Source of the DNA: Ceratobasidium sp. AG-K | Lineage: Eukaryota; Basidiomycota; Agaricomycetes; Cantharellales; Ceratobasidiaceae | Direction: 5' to 3' | Length of the DNA stretch: 64,000 nucleotides | NCBI GenBank assembly: GCA_037039685.1 | Contig: JAWNGF010000006.1 | Span: 1,488,001 to 1,552,000, forward strand | Shown: in pieces, positions 11,900 to 22,644 of the stretch | Layout: every line of letters begins with the position of its first letter | How positions within the stretch are numbered: position 1 is the stretch's first letter | The notes under the pieces: model-generated | What the model saw: the letters and a program-made list of their open reading frames with translations, nothing else | What the model was told of the DNA's origin: nothing | The model's database searches: none | Translations under genes and position numbers: made by a program

Positions 11900-12811
11900 T
11901 TTGGTGCAGACGAATGGTGTAGAGGTAAGTAGTAAAGTGCAAAGGCCCCGTGCGAAAGCGTATTTAAGTCACCGGTGAACTTAATGTCGGTCAACGACGG
12001 ACGGAGCATGAGACCAATCACACGATGGGGTTTGCTTTGTAATCCCGCCGTGTGAATTGGACAACCACTTGCGGACGAGGAAATCGAGAAAAGGATGTTC
12101 GAGCAGCCTACGAGATCATCCAAATTAGAAAGTATGGACGTCATGGATGAAGGTTTATCCAGGGACAAGCTGTTAACTATCAGGATAAATATAGATAAAT
12201 GAGTTTATGAAGGCATGGTTCTGAGAACAGCCTCAAAATGAATCAGGGCCCGAGTTGTATCGCCTTGATACGCATGGAAACAGCCTCGGCTACTAGAGGG
12301 CGAACGATTGTCCCAGAAAGTGGCTCTCATAGTTTGTTGGCCGCGGTCCTCGGCCCTGGTCAGGCCTGTGCTCGCTAGACCCGTGTAACTGCGCCCGGGA
12401 CGGAGCATGCAGGACATTCCGCTCTATCTACAAATATCAGTCTGACTCGCTAGGGTTAGTCAAGCCGGTGTTTAATAGCCATGCGCCACGATTCTATAGC
12501 CCAAAATAGCTCGGTCCCGGGCTTCTCTAGATTTCGTTAGGAAGCAGCCCTCCAGACCGGGGGTTGCTGCCGAAGACGCATGGTCTGCCGCGGAGATCGG
12601 CGGCCGGCTGCTTCGGATGAGCGCATTGCAGGTGTGACGACAATCTTGCCACCACTCCTCACTCGCCGACGAAGAATTGTACAACATGAATTGCATCGCA
12701 CAGGACTATAAAACAGGAGGTAGAGAGATAAAGTTGAATAGTGACACTACGCGTAACCCTTCATCAGCCCGCTACGCTCATTTAGGCAATGTGCCCGACT
12801 CACCAGTATGA
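11900..12811. other. Intergenic, 0.9 kb
   Basis: Upstream region of the dioxygenase and 3' flank of the small membrane-protein gene. Two open frames of 70-74 codons on the minus strand (12205-12417, 12472-12696) have no family resemblance. Nothing else recognised. Confidence 0.4.
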
Positions 12812-13337
12812 TTACGCCCCATGACTGCCCTTCTTCCCATCGGCATCGTATGCGGGAGGAGGTACCGCGACAGTGTTGGAATCCACTCTTGACGCGGGCA
12901 CCGTCCCACTTGCCGTGCTTGCGTTCCCTGGCAACACACCTAACCCAGGTGGCAAGACGACATTGTGTGCAGTCTTGACTGGCCAGCCGTCGGCGCCCAA
13001 CTCGATCCCATTTGCGAGCGCATCCTTCTGAGCACGACGCTTGCGCCTCTTGATCCAAAGGCAGAACCAGGTGATCATAATAATTGAGACGGCTGGAACA
13101 CCACCCAGCAGGCATGCGAGAGTGATTTTCTGTGAAATGAGGTATCAGAGTTAGCCAACTTGCAAGCGAACAATATCGCCCAACGAGACTCACAGCTGTC
13201 CGATCGACCGACCCAGCAGCCTGAACGTACGTCGCCGCGCACAAAACAAACAGAATGATCCGCGCGCTACGCCCAATCGTTAGTCGGGACTGGATTAATT
13301 AAATCACTCCGGCTACGCACCTCATCGTGAAAGGCAT
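12812..13337 (-). CDS. Small single-pass membrane protein, 135 aa
   Basis: Exons 13337-13321 (17 nt), 13266-13194 and 13129-12812 give 136 codons, with introns of 54 and 64 nt that have normal GT/AG ends. Residues 1-17 form a hydrophobic signal-like start (ARIILFVLCAATYVQA), followed by about 12 lumenal or extracellular residues. A transmembrane helix spans about residues 32-52 (ITLACLLGGVPAVSIIIM-like, ending WFCLWI). It is followed by a strongly basic stop-transfer KRRKRRAQK and a Pro/Ala/Gly-rich cytoplasmic tail. The layout suggests a type I membrane protein with almost no ectodomain. This is common among uncharacterised fungal proteins, and no function can be assigned. Confidence 0.72.
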
Positions 13338-14023
13338 GACGAGCAGTCAACGCAGTCGTCCGTCGGGATACAGCTCAAGAGCACTGGCTGCACTCCACAA
13401 ATTTAAAGACAGAAGACTGTAGCGAAGGAAGGCTATTTGTAAGTCGGATCGTATGGAGTTCATCAGCATGTGCATCTTCATCAATCCGGACTTGGCGCGT
13501 CCACATGCGCCCGTGGTTCAGGGGTGGCGCGCTCACGTGATGCGGCCTCCTCTCCTTTTCTGAATCCGCTCCTCTTGCTGGGTTCCAGCATGGATGGGCA
13601 TGCGGCTACTGGCCGACCCTACTAGAATCCTAGTGTAAGCAATAAATAGACCTCTATATTGTTATAACGTCTGGATCGGCGACCACTTCTTATCCAGCTC
13701 GGTTTGGACCTAGCCCTAGGGCTGTCTTAATTTCCGGCGCTTGAACTATGAGAGCCCACGTAGCTCTGATAAGTTTACAAAAGCTATGATAACGGCATCC
13801 CTGGGCTACATGCTAAATAGCTCCAGACACGTCGTGGCACCTGCATTCAATCTACACCTGCTGAGGAATATCTTTTGGAGCCTCTACCCCTGGGCCCGAA
13901 TGAGTTCGGGATACAATTATACAAGGGTTCGGTGACGAAGATTTGGCGAGGAAGACACTTCGTGGGGTCTTATAACACCTCATTTCGCCCGCTGTAATCA
14001 AAGGCATCATTCAACGAAATTAA
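13338..14023. other. Intergenic, 0.7 kb
   Basis: No supported gene. A 64-codon plus-strand frame at 13741 has no resemblance to a family. Confidence 0.4.
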
Positions 14024-15958
14024 CTAGGTAATCGAATGCGCCCCATAAATCTCATCAAGCTGTTCGAATACCACTTGCGCCGTTGGCCTTTCTTCTGGAA
14101 TCCGAGACCAGCATCTAAATGCGACTTCCCCAGCGGCAACTTTGAGGGGATGTGGGGAAAACACTTCAACACGAGCGGGTAGCTGCCGCTGCGTTTGCTT
14201 CATTAAAGATGCCATATGACTTCGGGCGTCGTATGGTCTACTTCCGGTCGAAACCTGATTGTAATCACGTTAAAATTGTTATAGTCGCAATTATCATACT
14301 TGCCTCCAAGATAACACACCCAAGCGCCCATACGTCGGACATCCAAGTGGTTGGAGCCTTTTCAATAAACATCACCTCCGGACTTAGGTATGACTGAGTA
14401 ACAAAGGGCAAAAAGTTAGTCGGGGGGCCTGCAACGCAATCTGGTTCACAATTGGCAATATATGCGGACCCGAAGTCGCAAATAATCGCCCGCCCTTGAG
14501 GATTAACCAAGATATTTGGCTACATGTTGGAGTCAAATGTTAAAAATGCCTTCCTTCTCATGGGCACGGCGCTGCCAACTTGGTTCAGCGGTCGGAATCC
14601 AGTAACGCTTGGTAGTGGTGACACTACATCAACATCTGGCACCTGCAATCTTACGAGAAATCTTGCAATTGGGGAACTCTACATTCCGCAATGCACTCGA
14701 ATAGACAAGCATAGGGTATTCCAGTATGTTGGCACTTCAAAGCGTTTCTAGGCACTGACCGACGTTGGCTACGCCGTCCCTAACATAGACTTACACCTTT
14801 GAGGTCCCCATGCACAATGTTCTCGAGGTGCAGATAAAACACGCCTAGGGCTATTTCTCGAAGCTGTAGGTTATTTCCGAAATAAATTCCGGTAAACACG
14901 TCATAAATCAGATTCCCTCTTCGGTTGGATGATAATTGGCTCACTAGCTTCAGCCGCTCTACGTCGCTTGGTTGCCGAGTCTTTATATACTGGAAGTGAT
15001 GTTCAGATCCAGTAGATGTACGTCATAGTATCCCCACACCTGTACTATATCACCTTGTTCGCAGTACTCAAACATAGCTGAAGGCGATAAATATTGATCA
15101 AGGCCAATAGTAGTTATTCCCAAAAGGAGAAGCACATGCGAATGCTTGAGGGTGCACCATACGGCGATTTCCCTTTGAAGATCTCGGGCCTGTGCCTGAA
15201 ACAAACGAGTTCAGTTAGCTTCGCGACGATCAATCGAATAGTCGATCAAGCAAGCAAATGAGTACCTACCTCGGTATCCTCAATCTCCACTTTCCGTAAC
15301 ACGCATTTGATGCCAATCTATTGTATATCACGAATGAGAAACCTTGGGCCCGGTTATATTTGAGATTGCTAACCTGTTGGCTTCTCGAGTTCTCTGGCAG
15401 GAGGAGTGAAGCACTGTTTCATAGACACTCCCGTTAGGTGCGGGTATTTGACATATTGCTACGAGGCTAACCGCAAGATAGATGCTCTACCTCGTTGATT
15501 AGAGCGCCAGCCCTCATGTGTTAGTTCGATCTTCCCATGGTCGCAGTTGTCGCGAATAAATTTCAGATATTTTTCTCGGTGCTTGCACATGTCGAAGTTG
15601 AAGGGGGATCATGTGTGAGCAATCAACCCTGTGAATACGTTGTTGTTATTGCTGCATAGAGGCGCTTGGGTGAGCCGAGCGAATGTACTAATATGGGACA
15701 TTGATGAGCGTGCGCACCAAACAAGTGCACTGCCAAAGCGAATGGCGCCAATTTTGGAGAACCTAACAAATAGATATCGCTGTCCTAATTATCTGATCCT
15801 ACCTTCCACTACAACTCCATCCGTAGCTTTAGTACTGGTCCCTACCGTTGTAAAGAAATACTCATGAACCTGAACAGAGGCCCTTCTGGTTTGAACGTCT
15901 CTTCTGTAGACGGATCAAGAAACTTATGTTTGAATCCATCCACTAGCACCCATTTGCG
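14024..15958 (-). CDS. Serine/threonine (or dual-specificity) protein kinase, multi-exon, 5' end unresolved
   Basis: Exons I can support on the minus strand: about 15958-15870 (RKWVLVDGFKHKF), about 15597-15491, a glycine-loop exon (about 15462-15377, NGSVYETVL), 15317-15270 (IGIKCV, the VAIK lysine), 15195-15040 (HSHVLLLLG, hinge MFEYCEQGD), 14989-14945, 14863-14795 (catalytic loop HGDLKG), 14519-14304 (NILV, then CDFGSA, LSPEV, SDVWALGCVILE) and 14254-14024 (RPY, then CWSRIPEERPT). Catalytic Asp, Asn and the DFG Asp are intact, so activity is expected. HGDLK rather than HRDLK is frequent in Agaricomycete kinases. The intron after 14304 uses a GC donor (GCAAGT). The junction between the glycine-loop exon and 15317 does not keep phase with the sites I see, so a frameshift or missed site there is possible. 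It is divergent from the pseudokinase gene at 16896. Confidence 0.7.
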
Positions 15959-16895
15959 GGGATGACGGGGGCTTGAAAACTGTTATGGGCTCACTGCTGG
16001 ATCTGCTGGCAGGGCCGGAGGAACAAAATTCTCCGCCACCAGACCTTCGTCTCATCAAAGTTGATGCCACGAATCGGAGCGAGAGGTGCGTAGGCAAAAG
16101 CTCCTTGTGAACTTATTCTGATCATTCACTGCCCGGGGTTACGCAAAACCTTGCTAAACAGGCCATGTTCGACCGACGAAGCAATGAAATCTAGACAGAC
16201 CAGAGTGGATTCCTTAAACAGACACACTAATACCATTAGCGACGCTGACGAGTATAAAACGAAATGCCGGGATATAGTGGGGGGGGGTGTGAAATTTGTG
16301 GGAGACAAACCTAGTAGTACAGATGGGCACGATGCGTGAGTTGAATACTTGCCTTGGGTCGGAGATCATAGGAGTCACATCCTATTTAGGGTGATATTGG
16401 GCCAACAATTACTCGTTTATCGCATACGGACCATGCTGCATTCCTACAAGGCTATGAGCGGCATTGGCCAGGGTTCTATCAGGGAGATACATCATAATGT
16501 ATTTGGTGGTCATGTTGGTGCCTTCACGTAACCAATGCTTACTGACGCATATTTCTTCAGTCTCACCAGTCTTTGGGGATGAGGATGGAAGTTGGTATGA
16601 CTGCGGCCCCATACGGAAGGCTGTTTGTCACCAGGCAAATACGCGATGAAGAAATGAAAACAAATAGCCATTCTGAATTGTCGCAGAGCTTAGCACGCCA
16701 ACTGCTTTGCGAAGGCAAGGCCACAGACGTATGGTTGTGAGTGTAAACGGTCGGTAATTGCCGCACATATTCACCATAAGGTTGATAGGTACTATTCATC
16801 GGGGGAACGTTCGACCTATACATCAGGCATTAATGTAGGCGTCGACGAATATTAGAAACGCTTGTCACTGATGTAAACACTTTCGGGATGCACAG
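15959..16895. other. Spacer between two divergent kinase-type genes
   Basis: Probably contains first exons and promoters of both genes. A minus-strand stretch around 16040-16106 (IRGINFDETKVWW) may be a further exon of the kinase. I could not fix splice sites, and no other feature was recognised. Confidence 0.35.
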
Positions 16896-18977
16896 GTTAT
16901 CAAGAAAGTGATGCGAATTGCGCCGAGCTATTTTGAAAGTTCAGAAAATGATCAGGTGGGGATCAGCATGATCGAAAGTGCCAAATCACTAAATGGCTCT
17001 GCGCCGTATCACTGCACCCAGGGAGAATATACGCTAACCGACTTGCGCAAGGTACGTCATCTTACGCGTGCTCATTATCGGTGTGCTCATACCTAAACTT
17101 AGTCCTTTGATACGCAATACCGGCAATGGATGTCTCTGTGCCATCCCCACACAGCTCAAATATATGCTGTTGTGAGCGATGACCTAACATTATATCAAGA
17201 GTACTGCTCGAACGGAGACCTACGCCAGGTGGGTTGGAACATATGTTGTACCCAGTTATGACTCGCTTACTCACTAGCCCCGGTACATCAAGTACATTAT
17301 GCGCGGAATTTCTGAGGATGCTTGTAGCCAGATTGTAAGCTTATGCAACGCGATCCACATCGTTATGTGATCCTGGCATATTTATGCATGGTTTCTGCGT
17401 CATAGGTCGGAGATATACTCAGCGCGGTGCGTTTCTTACATGGACACCACCCACCGGTAGTGCACGGGAGTATTAACCCAGTAAGTGGTCAGTATCGTAC
17501 CATAATGATCATTTTATCAACAATCCTCAAGGAAAAAATTTTCATTGGGTTTGATGGCAAAGCAAAACTTGGAGAGTTTGGTATCGCAAAGCTGGTTTCG
17601 CCGTTCCCCCACCTAGCCCCCTCCATTTCCCTTGATGGGTGCGTGCGGTGGTTAGGACCGGAATATTTTCAGTGCCAGTTGGACTCCGAATTTGATATGG
17701 AAGACTTACCACTAACGACGGAAATGGATATATGGGCATTTGGCTGTACAGTATTCGAAGTAGGAACTTTCGCGTCCTGGGTTGGTTTAGAGCTCGTTGA
17801 CAAACGCGATGATACAGATGCTTACAGGATATCCTCCTTACTATCGCTACGACTACGACGCCCAAATCCTTGAAAGGATTATGGACGGCGAACTTCCCGG
17901 TTCCTTTGAGGAGATCTATCCTTCGTGTGGCACACGGCAGACCAATTATAATCGGTCAGACCAAACGTCAACCAGTAAATATAGCCATGCCACCCCTACA
18001 AGAAATCCGAGTCTGGGAGGATCCAAACAAATAGCCTTAGTTACGCTTACCCCCTGTTACATTAGCAATATGCGGAAACTTGTTGAGATGTGCTGGCTTC
18101 CCGCTCAGCAAAGGGCAACTTCTGACGAGCTGTTGAAGAAGGTATGAAGTCTAACCTAATATGAGCTAGTCTGTGAATAATAACCTTTTTTTGCAATACC
18201 GAATGTGTGCGCATATGGTGGTTGCGTCGTGCGACACATTCGTAAACGCACCATTACATGTGTCTAGGTACAAGAAATACAATCATCAATGCACCCGTCT
18301 AACACACATGTGAAACTTGGTGAGCCCTGCTTCTACTAAAAAGATGCTTATCACCATCTATTACCGTAGATCAACGCCGAGGAAATTCGTCCGAGGGTGA
18401 AGGGTTGAGACGGCCATCTCAAGGGTCAAAGCCAGGTCCGCTTTACAATCTCCCATACGTGGGCGCCAGTCTAGATGTGCCGACGTTTATTGTTCCAGAT
18501 CAATTGATCACACAGGAGTCGATGATAACGCGCTTCTCGGAGATCATGGAGGAGTCACTCCAAGAGGCTATGCCCCGAGATCTGGTTATATTATATTTCA
18601 ATGGGCATGGGCGCGCACATGGACACACTACAGACCTTCAACTACGATCCTTACAACAACAGACTCAATATACATCGGAGCGCGGGCCCGGTCAAGAGCG
18701 CCATCGTTCAACAGTTATTGTCTATCTATGTGAGTCTGAGTATGGACCTCATCCTGGTAATAGAAAGCGCGAGGCAGTGTCGCCGCAGATTCCAAATATG
18801 TGGAAGGGAGCACTTGAAGGCGATCAATCCAATACGCTGTTCGATATTAACGCCTTCTCGGATCTTGCAGCTGCGTACCAGTGCCAAGGCTATTCTGTTA
18901 ACAAAAACGTCCTTGGGGTACACCTCACGAACTCCCGAAGTGACACACCCGAGCGTAGAGTCCTATTGGTCAGTTAA
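16896..18977 (+). CDS. Pseudokinase with in-frame caspase-like C-terminal segment (5' end unresolved)
   Basis: Exons: 16896-17051 (VIKKV, beta-3 lysine), 17103-17228 (CHPHTAQIYAV, hinge QEYCSNGD), 17278-17334, 17406-17480 (HGSINP), 17532-17759 (EKIFI, LGEFG, LGPEY, EMDIWAFGC), 17818-18141 (MLTGYPPYY; MRKLVEMCW, QQRAT), 18268-18319 and 18370-18977. All phases agree. A GTGTGG...TTAG pair near 17926-18069 may remove an extra intron. The catalytic Asp is Ser (HGS), the loop Asn is Lys and DFG is EFG, so phosphotransfer is unlikely. The last exon carries DLVILYFNGHG, which fits the strand-plus-His motif of caspase/metacaspase p20 domains. After it, a conserved-looking stretch lies one frame off (about 18640-18760, with DLILVIE where a Cys strand would be), so the caspase part may be frameshifted or decayed. 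Caspase assignment is moderate; pseudokinase assignment is good. Confidence 0.6.
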
Positions 18978-19501
18978 TTCAATTCTAGCTTTAACCGTCG
19001 TTGTTTTTTACTGATAGGAGTTTAGCGAAATCTTTCGAAAATACGACGTCGTTGTACCTCACTGATTGTAATATACTGTGAGCGAAAGTGCCTAGCTTCG
19101 GTATTGAACTAACCTTGAGTTATCGGATAGTACCATTTCGTAAGGAGTTGCGAGAGGAAGAGCGGGCGTGTGGGTTTCTTTGTGTTTTTATGTGTGCTCG
19201 CTGATTCAGCTAAATTACAGATCTGCTGGCCGAATTCCCGTCAAATTTCTCGCCTAGGTTCCCGGAGATAAGCTATCATCTGCCGCATGCAACTGTAAGC
19301 TGACTTTTGTTATATTGTCGTTATTTTGTGAACCGACACGCCATTTGATTCGTAGTTCTTGACAGAGGTGGGTTACCAATGAGAGAACTTACGATTATAG
19401 ATATGAATGGATTTTCAGGCTTGCTACAGCGGAAATATCATGGGTAGCTGCCTATGCCCGCTGTTCACCTTATTTATGGACTGATTGTTACATTAATTCA
19501 G
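18978..19501. other. Between caspase-like exon and next exon cluster
   Basis: No supported coding segment. It may be intronic or UTR sequence if the exons from 19502 belong to the upstream gene, but I cannot show that. Confidence 0.3.
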
Positions 19502-19879
19502 GTCTTCCATATGTGCTCTCATTAGAACGAGTAAATGGAGATTACGTGCTGCAATGGAAGAAAACCAGAGTTCCAAAGGCTCATTGGTGGCGATCGAGGC
19601 CCCTTATTGTGAGCTTCCGCGATGTGTGTTATATCTTAGCTAACGGTCTTTCATTCTCTCCTACTCAGGTCCAATTCACAGCTGCTATGCCACAAGAGGA
19701 AGCAGCATCTCCCAATGCGCAATTCTTCGCATATACCCGTGTATGTGGTCGTTAACACCAGTCTGAAAACATTAATCGCTAACGGTGTTTTCTAGCGAAT
19801 CCAGTATATGCGCTATGTAGTACAGGTCCTCAATGACTCATGGTATAAGCCATTCGGATGTATGATGAAGGCGGTCTAG
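19502..19879 (+). CDS. Exons of an unrecognised gene (3' part)
   Basis: Three exons with clean borders: 19502-19608 (after ...TTCAG), 19669-19740 and 19796-19879, the last ending in TAG. They encode VNGDYVLQWKKTRVPKAHWW, then VQFTAAMPQEEA, then RIQYMRYVVQVLNDSWYKPF. The introns are 60 nt and 55 nt. I know no family with these motifs. The 5' part is not resolved; it could be the C-terminus of the pseudokinase/caspase-like gene or a separate gene. Signals end at the stop codon. Confidence 0.45.
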
Positions 19880-20910
19880 TATGTTTATTCTAGTGATGGA
19901 TCCAGCCACAGATCTAACGCAAACGAGTAGTGAATCTATGGATTTGGTGTCCGGAAGGAGCAGCAATGGTCATTCGCAATGTCATGTTGTTAGTATTTCG
20001 CCAAGGTATACTTGAGCCCCACTTACCAATCGTAATCCCGACTACAGGCTTACTCTTCACGGATCGTTGTGAGTTTATTTTATTTTATTTTACATGTTAT
20101 CTTAGTTATTCTACTAACACATTGTTAGAACAACAACGAATACCTCAGGCCAGCGTTGGGATCTTGTCAGAACTTTTTCACAGAATCCAGCTGTCATGGC
20201 AGGCAGTACCCCCAAGCGCTGGGCCATACAACCCCCATGTATTGTATATAACAGGAAGCGATTTTGCTTGTGGGTGATATATAGTGTCGTGACAGAATCT
20301 AGCTATACACTTTTTCGTAACGTACGGAAGCGGCCTGTGGCTTGAAGAGCCGCATGTAAAGCTGACCCAGTGGCTGTGGCGCAGCAAGTAATATGAAGCT
20401 AACCAAGAAAAAGTCACACCTTCGATCACAAGATAGTCCCCTACGCTTAGGCTAGTACCAGGCCTGCGCTCGCTCTACAAAAAATCTGGAATCTTGTTCG
20501 GCTCGCAAGGTCTCGGGATGAGGGAGAGGCGCTCGTCGGACTCCAAAGCACTCATGACGTCTCGTGAGCCAGAGCGCTTGGAAGTTGTTGTGGGTCACCC
20601 CCCTTGATCCCAAGACCCCACGAGATTCTTGGTTTATACCGACGCGTGAAACGATCAAGTGTAGCTTTCTTGCAATGCAATTCGGACCCGCAAGCAAGGT
20701 AGCTGCCACGGCACACTGCGCTCATCGAATATGTTATGATGAATAAGAAGCAGATTTGACTAACGCAACATGCTAGCAGTACGATGGTAGTAGTGGCTGC
20801 AAGCAAATATTGTATATAACTAGCTAGCAATCCAGAAACGAGCTCAGGTAGCTATAGATGTTTCCGCTTTACAATATATTCAAACTAGGGGTGAAATCTG
20901 CTCCACTGAG
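19880..20910. other. Intergenic, 1.0 kb
   Basis: Short open frames around 19930-20277 and 20452-20830 have no family resemblance. They may be relics of the preceding gene. No repeat or RNA gene recognised. Confidence 0.35.
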
Positions 20911-21167
20911 AATGTCCAAAATACCATTTTTTGGTATCAAAGTGTCCAGATTTGGTATTTTATCGAGTTTCAGTCTGGATTCAACCAATTTTCAGTGCGA
21001 ATTATCCTGATATTTGAGGCTGCAGATCTAATTCTTGAATTTGAGAAACAAAGTGGTGGGATAAGTTGTCCCAAAAATCGATATAAATGTTACTAAATCT
21101 TGTCCAAAAAAGGCAATCATACGGAAACTGGACACTTTGATACCAAAAAAACGGGATTTTACACATT
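20911..21167. repeat. MITE-like inverted-repeat unit, about 257 bp
   Basis: A perfect 23-bp inverted repeat joins 20927-20949 and 21128-21150 (core GGTATCAAAGTGTCCAG). The arms continue imperfectly outward to about 20911 and 21167 (AATGT...ACATT). The interior is AT-rich and non-coding. This is the shape of a miniature inverted-repeat element. I could not find a convincing target-site duplication, so exact ends and superfamily are open. Confidence 0.5.
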
Positions 21168-21534
21168 TGTAGAGCTCGTGAACGCCACTATGCACGCGGC
21201 ACGCCAGCAATTCTGTACTTACAGTTACAAAATTGCGGGATTTATCGTGAAGCTAGATACAGAATGGTGGCAAACAGACCCTCAATGGGTATTGAGCGAA
21301 CATGGCTAGAGGACGCTTTTCAGCTACTGTTTAGGCAGAGAAGATTTCGAGGGTCACAAGATTTGTGTGTGTTGGCAAATTACAATGTCAGGGTGTAGGT
21401 CTGTGTAACCCACGTAAACTGTCGGTGACTGCAGACAAGTTTGTAAATTTAGACAGCGTAGGAAGCATGTGATACATTGTCCATAAATAATACATATACA
21501 TGACGGATAAATTAGTACACAACCGGAATACAAA
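21168..21534. other. Spacer, nothing recognised
   Basis: AT-rich sequence between the inverted-repeat unit and the hAT relic. Confidence 0.35.
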
Positions 21535-22320
21535 CTATTTATGCTCGCTATCAGACTCCATTTCATCCTGCATCTCCCGGGTCGTAAGATTATAGATCTT
21601 GAGCTCCTTCTGTAAGTTAGCCATTCCTACCCGTTTGAAAAATCCTAGACCTTGCTCCTCGGCCTCGGTCCCCTCGTAGTTGAAAATGTCCTTCAGCTCG
21701 AGAGGAGATCGAGTGCCGAAGAAAATTCGCACTTGTCTCGTACACACAGCTTCCGCAGAGTCTTGATCGGTTGGCGGCAATGGAACACCCTCATCAGCCG
21801 GATCTTCGTCGTCAGTGTGAGGGCCGATAGATCGAATGCCGCCGACTCCTTGAGGGTCATATCCACCTCAGCGATCTCCTCTGCTGCTTCGTCGTGTTGA
21901 TCCACTTGAAGAGGATTGGCCGACTTCGTCAAATCGACAGCGGGTGACCCACATTGGCGCTTGAGCCTCAACCGGGTAAGACCCTCGACCGCGTACTTCC
22001 GCCTAAGGTCCATTTGCACAATGGCCGTATCAAACACATTATTATATGCGAGGCGATTATGGCGCTTTGTGTGAATGTGTGTGGCCCATCTCGCTGAACA
22101 ATCGCTCACATCCTGCCGAATTTGCCACGATCGACAAGATATGGATCGCCAAAGGGGCAAGCCGATGACGCCCCGAGTTCGGATTGTTGAGCACGAGGAG
22201 ACCACACCATACGTGCACAAGGTTAAGCGGCCTTCCCTGCCAAACAAAACAATCATTAGATGTCTGCTCAGACAGATGTATTAATGAACACTGTGGACCC
22301 CAAACTTCCGGATCGCTCAA
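21535..22320 (-). pseudogene. hAT-type transposase, C-terminal remnant
   Basis: The minus strand encodes the hAT dimerisation signature ILSIVANSAGCERLFSEMG (about 22160-22100), in the frame that opens at 22320. The expected continuation (HTKRHNRLAYNNVFDTA) follows in a second frame. A C-terminal tail (LKDIFNYEG, ending EMESDSEHK) is in a third frame and stops at 21535. At least one frameshift near 22070 and another frame change near 21800 break it. The catalytic N-terminal two thirds are absent. Such transposases cut and paste elements with 8-bp target duplications. This copy cannot work by itself. Confidence 0.72.
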
Positions 22321-22500
22321 AAATCCGGGAGAAAGGTCCGCAGATGCCTGTGGCCGGGCTTCCGGATTCTATATCCGGACCCTCGGACGGCTCAACTTAC
22401 CCCCGATCCCCGACCTTACTTCCGGACGTGCTGCTTACCCTCGGATGTGGCCTCTGATGGTCGGTCGGCCACTCTCGGATGGTTCGGAAGTTTCGAGGGG
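22300..22500. repeat. Cluster of TCCGGA/CCGGA motifs
   Basis: At least five TCCGG-type words occur within about 200 bp (near 22308, 22323, 22357, 22371 and 22418), in a GC-rich block between the hAT relic and the Tnp2 gene. Clustered short words next to a transposase gene are typical of subterminal transposase-binding regions, in CACTA elements for example. The assignment is inference. Confidence 0.4.
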
Positions 22501-22644
22501 TTTTATCGAATGGGGTGTATAATAGTACTATAAGTGCTTGTAACTGTAATTACACGGTTTCTAATCCTGGGAAATGTTGTATTAGCCGACTGGGACCGCA
22601 CGATAAGATCGAATAAGCACGGTAAATGCTCACATGCCTTGCGT

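Noticed and set aside
12205..12696. Two minus-strand frames as a decayed gene
   Set aside because: No recognisable motif or paired splice sites.
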